A DNA stretch of 64,000 nt, taken from positions 1 through 64,000 of the forward strand of contig CAKUEW010000004.1 of NCBI GenBank assembly GCA_934646815.1, given 5' to 3'. Below are positions 59,902 to 64,000 of the stretch, piece by piece. This DNA comes from an uncultured Collinsella sp. GTDB taxonomy: Bacteria > Actinomycetota > Coriobacteriia > Coriobacteriales > Coriobacteriaceae. The notes beneath the pieces were generated by a model. That model was given only the letters and a program-made list of their open reading frames with translations. It did not search any database and had not been told where the DNA came from. How positions within the stretch are numbered: the first letter of the stretch is position 1; every line of letters starts with the position of its first letter. A program made the translations under genes and the position numbers.

Positions 59902-60809
59902 TCGAATGCACCTACCAGCTCGTTGATGTCCTTAACGCCCTGAGACTCTGCCCAGGCCTCGAGCTCGTGCGCAATCTTGAGCGAGGCGCACGGGTCGACA
60001 AAGTTGGCCATGCCGACCGACACGCAGGTGGCGCCGGCCAGGATAAACTCGGCCGCGTCCTCGCCGGTCATAACGCCGCCGACGCCGTTGATGGGGATAT
60101 CGACGGCCTGGGCAACCTCCCAGACCATGCGCACGGCGATGTGATGGCACAGCGGGCCCGAAAGGCCGCCCTTGGGCTTGGCCACGCGGGACTTGCGGGT
60201 ATGGACGTCGATCGCCATACCCTGGATGGAGTTGATGACCGAAAGGCCGTCGGCGCCGGCGGCCTCGAGCGCCTTGGCGATCTCGGCGACGTTGACCGGG
60301 GCCATCTTCACAAACAGCGGCTTGTCGGTCACCTTGCGGCAGGCGGCCATGACGGCAGAGGCGCCCTCGGGCGTGGAGCCCATGGCAGCACCGCCGGCGG
60401 CGATGTTGGGGCAGCTCACGTTAATCTCGTAGCCGGCAGCCCAGGGGCACAGCTCGACATACATCTCGAGCGCGCGGACAAACTCCTCCACGGAGTGGCC
60501 GGCGACCTGGCAGATGACCTGGCAACCGTCCTTGGAGAGCTGCTCGAGCCAGGGGCCGGACTCGCGAGCAAAGGCGGCAACGCCGGGGTTCTGCAGGCCC
60601 ACGGAGTTGATCATGCCGCCGGGAATCTCGGCCATACGGGGCGCGGGGTTGCCGGGCCAGGGCTCGGCAGCGCAACCCTTGGTGGTGATGGCACCCAGCT
60701 GGGAGACATCGAAGAAGTTCTGGAATTGCCAGCCGTAGCCAAAGGTACCGGCTGCGGTGTTGATGGGGTTTTGCATCTTGACGCCGCCGAAATCGACGGC
60801 CATGTTCAC
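59895..60809 (-). CDS. pyrD: Dihydroorotate dehydrogenase B (NAD-type), catalytic subunit
   Basis: FMN enzyme oxidising dihydroorotate to orotate, 304 residues. NMAVDFGGVKMQNPINTAAGTFGYG at the start, VNVSCPNI-like text (EINVSCPNIAAGG) with the catalytic Cys of the 1B class, KMAPVNVAEIAKALEAAGADGL, NSIQGMAIDV and GVGGVMTGEDAAEF. Class 1B enzymes pass electrons to PyrK, encoded directly upstream. The GTG at 60809 fits family N-termini; ATG 60803 is an alternative. Confidence 0.94.
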   Translation of the reverse strand: MNMAVDFGGVKMQNPINTAAGTFGYGWQFQNFFDVSQLGAITTKGCAAEPWPGNPAPRMAEIPGGMINSVGLQNPGVAAFARESGPWLEQLSKDGCQVICQVAGHSVEEFVRALEMYVELCPWAAGYEINVSCPNIAAGGAAMGSTPEGASAVMAACRKVTDKPLFVKMAPVNVAEIAKALEAAGADGLSVINSIQGMAIDVHTRKSRVAKPKGGLSGPLCHHIAVRMVWEVAQAVDIPINGVGGVMTGEDAAEFILAGATCVSVGMANFVDPCASLKIAHELEAWAESQGVKDINELVGAFEC

Positions 60810-60817
60810 GGTACCCA

Positions 60818-61609
60818 CTAGAAGACCACCACCTTGGAAGCATCGAACACGGGGCCGCACATGCAGGCACCCTTCATACCGTCGACCGTCTCGACATTGC
60901 AGGTGTTGCAGGCGCCAAAGCCGCAGCTCATCATGCGCTCAAGCGACACCTCGCAGTACGCGCCGGCCTCAGCGGCAGCAGCGGCGACCTTCTTCATCAT
61001 GACGGCGGGACCGCAGCTGGCAACGTAGTCGTAGCCGCCCTCGCCCAGCAGCTCGGCTGCCGGATCGGTACAAAAACCGTGGGTGCCCAGGGTGCCGTCG
61101 TCGGTGCACGCGCTAACCGTGGCGCCCAGCGCGCGGAACTCATCGATGCCCACAGCCTTGGAAGCGGTGCCAAAGCCCAGGCACACGTCCGTATCCACGC
61201 CCTGCTCGGCAAGCATGCCGGCAAGACACAGCACGGGCGGAACACCGATGCCGCCCGCCACGAGCAGCGCCTTCCTGGTGCCCTCCGGAACGAGCCAGCC
61301 GCGGCCGCCAGGGCCCAGCAGGTTGGACTTGGAGCCGGGGCCCATCTGCGACAGGCGACGGGTGTCATCGCCCACGACGGCGTACCACAGCTCGACGGTG
61401 CCCGCCTGGGCATCGGCGCGGTAGAAGCTCAGGGGCACGCGAAGCAGCGAAGACGCATCGCCGGGCACGGCGATGTTCACAAACTGACCGGGCTTGAGCG
61501 CACTTGCAAGCTTGGGGGCCGAGATAACGAGCGAGAAGATGCCGTCGGCAATCTCCTGGTTCGAGACGACCTCGAAGTCATGCATGCGTGCAGTGGAAGG
61601 TGTGGGCAT
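60818..61609 (-). CDS. pyrK: Dihydroorotate dehydrogenase electron transfer subunit
   Basis: FAD and 2Fe-2S protein carrying electrons from PyrD to NAD+, 263 residues. FAD-binding LLRVPLSFYRADA, NAD site LLVAGGIGVPPVLCLAGML, and the C-terminal cluster Cys in CGFGACNTCNV and GACMCGPVFDA (pattern C-x4-C-x2-C-x12-C region). ATG at 61609 with TGGAGCG upstream. Eight bases before the pyrD start. Normal length. Confidence 0.93.
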   Translation of the reverse strand: MPTPSTARMHDFEVVSNQEIADGIFSLVISAPKLASALKPGQFVNIAVPGDASSLLRVPLSFYRADAQAGTVELWYAVVGDDTRRLSQMGPGSKSNLLGPGGRGWLVPEGTRKALLVAGGIGVPPVLCLAGMLAEQGVDTDVCLGFGTASKAVGIDEFRALGATVSACTDDGTLGTHGFCTDPAAELLGEGGYDYVASCGPAVMMKKVAAAAAEAGAYCEVSLERMMSCGFGACNTCNVETVDGMKGACMCGPVFDASKVVVF

Positions 61610-61701
61610 AGACGCTCCAATCCCCCATGCGGTTGCATGGACCAAACGAACAGAAAGCGCGGCACCGCAAGGGCGCCGCGCACAAAAGCGATAAGGCTAT
61701 G

Positions 61702-62991
61702 CTAGCAGATGCAGCCGTCGGCGAGCGTCTGCTTGCCACCAACAAATACATCGGTGGCACGACCGGTGAGCGTGCGGCCGGCAAAACCGGAGTTCTCGGC
61801 GCGCGACTCGTAGCCGTCCTCGCCAACCGTCCAGGTGGCGGCAGGATCAAAGACCGTGAGGTCGGCGACGGAACCCGCCTTGACCTGGACCTGATCCAGA
61901 CCCAGGATCTCACGCGGCTTGATAGCCATGAGCTCAACCATGCGGCCCATGCTCATCTTGCCCGTGTTGACCAGCTCGGTGAGCACGAGCGCCAGCGAAG
62001 TCTCCAGACCGATCATGCCAAAGGGCGCAAGCTCAAACTCGCGGGCCTTCTCCCACGGGGTGTGCGGGGCATGATCGGTGACGATGACATCGACCGTGCC
62101 GTCGATAACACCCTGGCGGATGGCCTCGGCGTCCTCGTTAGTACGCAGCGGCGGGTTGACCTTGAGCGAGGTGTTGTAGGTCTCGTCCAGGTCGCTCTCG
62201 GTCAGGAACATGTGGTGCGGAGTGGCCTCACAGGTAACCTGAACGCCGGCGGCCTTACCGGCACGCACGAGCTCCAGGCCGTGGGCAGTGGAGATGTGCT
62301 GAATGTGCAGCTTGGCACCGGTCAGCTTGGCGATCTCGATATCGCGGGCGATCTGCAGCTCCTCGCCGGCAGCCGGCCAGCCCTCGAGGGCCAGACGGGT
62401 CGAGACCTTGCCCTCGTTGATCTGGCCGTGACCGACCAGATCCTCGTCCTGGCAGTGGCTCATAAAGACCTTGCCGAACATCTTGCCGTAGTCCATGCAG
62501 CGGCGGAGCATGCCCGCACCCTGCACGCCGCGACCGTCGTCGGTAAAGGCGACGGCGCCGTGAGCGACCATATCGCCCATCTCGGACATGGCCTCACCCT
62601 TAAGACCGCGGGTCATAGCGCCCGACGGATAGACGCGGCAGTGGCCGACCTCGGCAGCGCGCGACTTGACGAACTCGACGACGGTGCCGTTATCGGTGAC
62701 GGGATCGGTGTTGGGCATGGAGCACACGCCGGTAAAGCCGCCCTTGGCTGCCGCGCGGGTGCCGCTCTCGATGTCCTCTTTGACCTCGTAGCCGGGCTCG
62801 CGCAGGTGAACGTGCATGTCCACCAGGCCGGGAACGAGGTACTTACCGGAAAGGTCGCGGACCTCGGCCCCCTCGGCGGCGAGATTCTCGCCGACCTCGA
62901 CGATCTTGTCGCCGTCAATCAGGACGTCAACGACACCGTCAAGCTCAACAGACGGGTCGACGACGTGGGCATTCTTAAGAAGCAAGGCCAT
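61702..62991 (-). CDS. pyrC: Dihydroorotase (class I)
   Basis: Zinc enzyme closing carbamoyl-aspartate to dihydroorotate, 429 residues. Metal ligands in VDMHVHLREPGYEVKEDIESG, VCSMPNTDPV, and VTCEATPHHMFLTE; DHAPHTPWEKAREF holds the catalytic Asp. The ATG at 62991 has GGAGG 8 bases upstream, and the gene overlaps the pyrB end by 17 bases. Length is typical of the Gram-positive form. Confidence 0.95.
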   Translation of the reverse strand: MALLLKNAHVVDPSVELDGVVDVLIDGDKIVEVGENLAAEGAEVRDLSGKYLVPGLVDMHVHLREPGYEVKEDIESGTRAAAKGGFTGVCSMPNTDPVTDNGTVVEFVKSRAAEVGHCRVYPSGAMTRGLKGEAMSEMGDMVAHGAVAFTDDGRGVQGAGMLRRCMDYGKMFGKVFMSHCQDEDLVGHGQINEGKVSTRLALEGWPAAGEELQIARDIEIAKLTGAKLHIQHISTAHGLELVRAGKAAGVQVTCEATPHHMFLTESDLDETYNTSLKVNPPLRTNEDAEAIRQGVIDGTVDVIVTDHAPHTPWEKAREFELAPFGMIGLETSLALVLTELVNTGKMSMGRMVELMAIKPREILGLDQVQVKAGSVADLTVFDPAATWTVGEDGYESRAENSGFAGRTLTGRATDVFVGGKQTLADGCIC

Positions 62992-63919
62992 TATCGGCAC
63001 CTCCAAGCAGCAGATACAGGATAGCCATACGCACGCAGATGCCGGCGTAGACCTGCTCCAGAATGACGGAGCGTTGCGGGTGGTCGGCCATATAGGAGTC
63101 GAACTCGACGCCGCGGTTAATGGGGCCCGGGTGGCAGATGATCGCATCGGGCTTCATGAGCTTCTCGCGGTCCTTGGTCAGGCCGAAGAGCTTGTGGTAC
63201 TCACGAATCGTGGGGAACGGGGCACCCTCGAGGCGCTCCTGCTGCACACGCAGCATGTAGACGACGTCCAGCTCGGGCAGGACGGAATCGAGGTCGCTCG
63301 TCACGTGGTCGCAACCCAGGACCTCGGGCGCCGGCGGCAACAGCGTTCCGGGGGCGACGGCGTAGGTCTCGCAGCCCATGATCTTAAGGGCGGGGATCAG
63401 CGAGCCGCACACGCGGGAGTGGGCGATGTCGCCGACGACGGCGACCTTCAGACCGCGCAGGTCGCCCTTGTGCTCCCAGATGGTGTACAGGTCGAGCAGG
63501 GCCTGCGTGGGGTGGTTGTGCTTGCCGTCACCGGCGCAGATGACACTCGCGGGCGAGTTCTGCGTGACGATATAGGGGGCGCCGGCGTGCTTGTCGCGCA
63601 CGACGATGCAGTCGATCTTGTAGGCGTTGAGGGTCTCGACGGTGTCGACAAGGCTCTCGCCCTTCACCGTCGAGGTCGAGGAGCCGCCGAAGTTGAGGCT
63701 GTCGGCAGAGAGACGCTTCTCGGCAAGCTCGAAGGAGCTGCGGGTGCGCGTCGAGGGCTCATTGAACATGTTGACGACGGTCTTACCCTTGAGCGTGGGG
63801 ACCTTCTTGATGGCACGCTCGTTGACCTCGGAGAACGCCTTGGCGGTCTCGAGGATGAGCTTGATGTCCTCTTCGGAGTACTCGGTAATGTCGATCAGGT
63901 GCTTATGGTTGAACGCCAC
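62975..63919 (-). CDS. pyrB: Aspartate carbamoyltransferase
   Basis: First committed step of pyrimidine synthesis, 314 residues. Carbamoyl-phosphate site NEPSTRTRSSFELAEKRL, HPTQALLDLYTI and HPGPINRGVEFD are complete. The GTG at 63919 follows GGGAGG by 11 bases; another in-frame GTG at 63931 lies inside that ribosome-binding site and is less likely. No pyrI regulatory gene is seen, so control is probably transcriptional. Confidence 0.95.
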   Translation of the reverse strand: MAFNHKHLIDITEYSEEDIKLILETAKAFSEVNERAIKKVPTLKGKTVVNMFNEPSTRTRSSFELAEKRLSADSLNFGGSSTSTVKGESLVDTVETLNAYKIDCIVVRDKHAGAPYIVTQNSPASVICAGDGKHNHPTQALLDLYTIWEHKGDLRGLKVAVVGDIAHSRVCGSLIPALKIMGCETYAVAPGTLLPPAPEVLGCDHVTSDLDSVLPELDVVYMLRVQQERLEGAPFPTIREYHKLFGLTKDREKLMKPDAIICHPGPINRGVEFDSYMADHPQRSVILEQVYAGICVRMAILYLLLGGADNGLAS

Positions 63920-63923
63920 GGTA

Positions 63924-64000
63924 CTACTCACCTCCCAGCGGCGCGGAGCCCACGTGGGAACCCGGCGCGACGTCGTTGATCTCGACAGCGGTGCGGCCGT
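63924..64000 (-). CDS. C-terminal end of an unidentified gene upstream of pyrB
   Basis: A frame enters from the right edge and stops at TAG 63924-63926. The last residues read RTAVEINDVAPGSHVGSAPL followed by a short Gly/Glu tail. Third-position G/C is high, as in real genes here, and the stop lies four bases before the pyrB start, so it is probably the preceding operon gene. The position suggests pyrR or another pyr gene, but the text does not clearly match PyrR. Confidence 0.5.
   Translation of the reverse strand, partial: GRTAVEINDVAPGSHVGSAPLGGE

Noticed and set aside
1..64000. tRNA, rRNA, tmRNA or insertion sequence genes
   Set aside because: I looked for T-loop patterns, transposase motifs and terminal repeats with target duplications in the intergenic regions and saw none that hold up.
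63924..64000. Naming the upstream partial gene pyrR
   Set aside because: Only 24 residues are visible, and they do not contain the usual PyrR C-terminal pattern.

Overview
The window looks like chromosomal DNA of an anaerobic gut actinobacterium of the Coriobacteriia, most probably Collinsella or a close relative. This is inferred from gene content, not from a marker gene. Actinobacterial signs are an mIHF gene next to gmk-rpoZ, a GarA-like FHA gene followed by a MerR gene (the mycobacterial garA-Rv1828 pair), and SOS boxes of the GAAC-N4-GTTC type. Firmicute-like signs common in Coriobacteriia are paralogous DegV proteins with a DUF1836 regulator, SpoVS, RNase Y and RNase J. G+C is moderate over most of the window but clearly higher at about 1.3-6.2 kb. 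I see no rRNA, tRNA, prophage, insertion sequence or CRISPR array.

Layout. 1-502: 5' part of a membrane protein gene running off the left edge. 503-1344: gene-free, with a cluster of TGTCNGACA palindromes. 1345-6180 (minus): GC-rich operon with a three-gene lantibiotic-immunity-type ABC exporter, a YxeA-like exported protein and a two-component system. 6577-10384 (plus): CDP-alcohol phosphatidyltransferase, GarA-like FHA protein, MerR regulator, apt, NlpC/P60 hydrolase. 10561-13086: two DegV paralogs flanking a divergent DUF1836 regulator, with a shared palindromic operator candidate. 13168-15525: trxB, divergent from a UgtP-type glycosyltransferase. 15526-15986: a family of long palindromic repeats. 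15987-18897: dut, nrdR, SOS-controlled LysM/lexA pair, acyltransferase-like membrane protein.

18882-27682 (minus): hflX, miaA, miaB, spoVS, a MutL-like GHKL ATPase of unknown role, rny, recX, recA. 27941-36995 (minus): rnj, ftsK, a RodZ-like protein, yajQ, rimO, pgsA, pncC. 36996-37477 holds a 32-bp-arm inverted repeat. 37478-40153: rpsO-pnp. 40292-49957 (minus): dusB, hemW, a membrane-anchored DnaJ variant, canonical dnaJ, mtaB, phoH, ybeY, dgkA, era, recO. 49962-58945 (minus): lepA, rpsT, holA, comEC, comEA, thiI, rpoZ, gmk, mihF. 59185-64000 (minus): pyrimidine operon pyrB-pyrC-pyrK-pyrD-pyrF with the end of one more gene upstream.

Functionally most of the window is housekeeping. It holds the main RNA-decay enzymes (RNase Y, RNase J, PNPase), all three radical-SAM methylthiotransferases (MiaB, RimO, MtaB), several ribosome-linked factors (HflX, Era, LepA, YbeY) and the SOS core (LexA, RecA, RecX and a YneA-like LysM protein) with recognisable boxes. 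The least explained items are the palindromic repeat family at 15.5-16.0 kb, the DUF1836/DegV regulatory module, the GHKL ATPase between rny and spoVS, the DnaJ protein whose C-terminal substrate domain is replaced by membrane helices, and the GC-rich immunity-type island.
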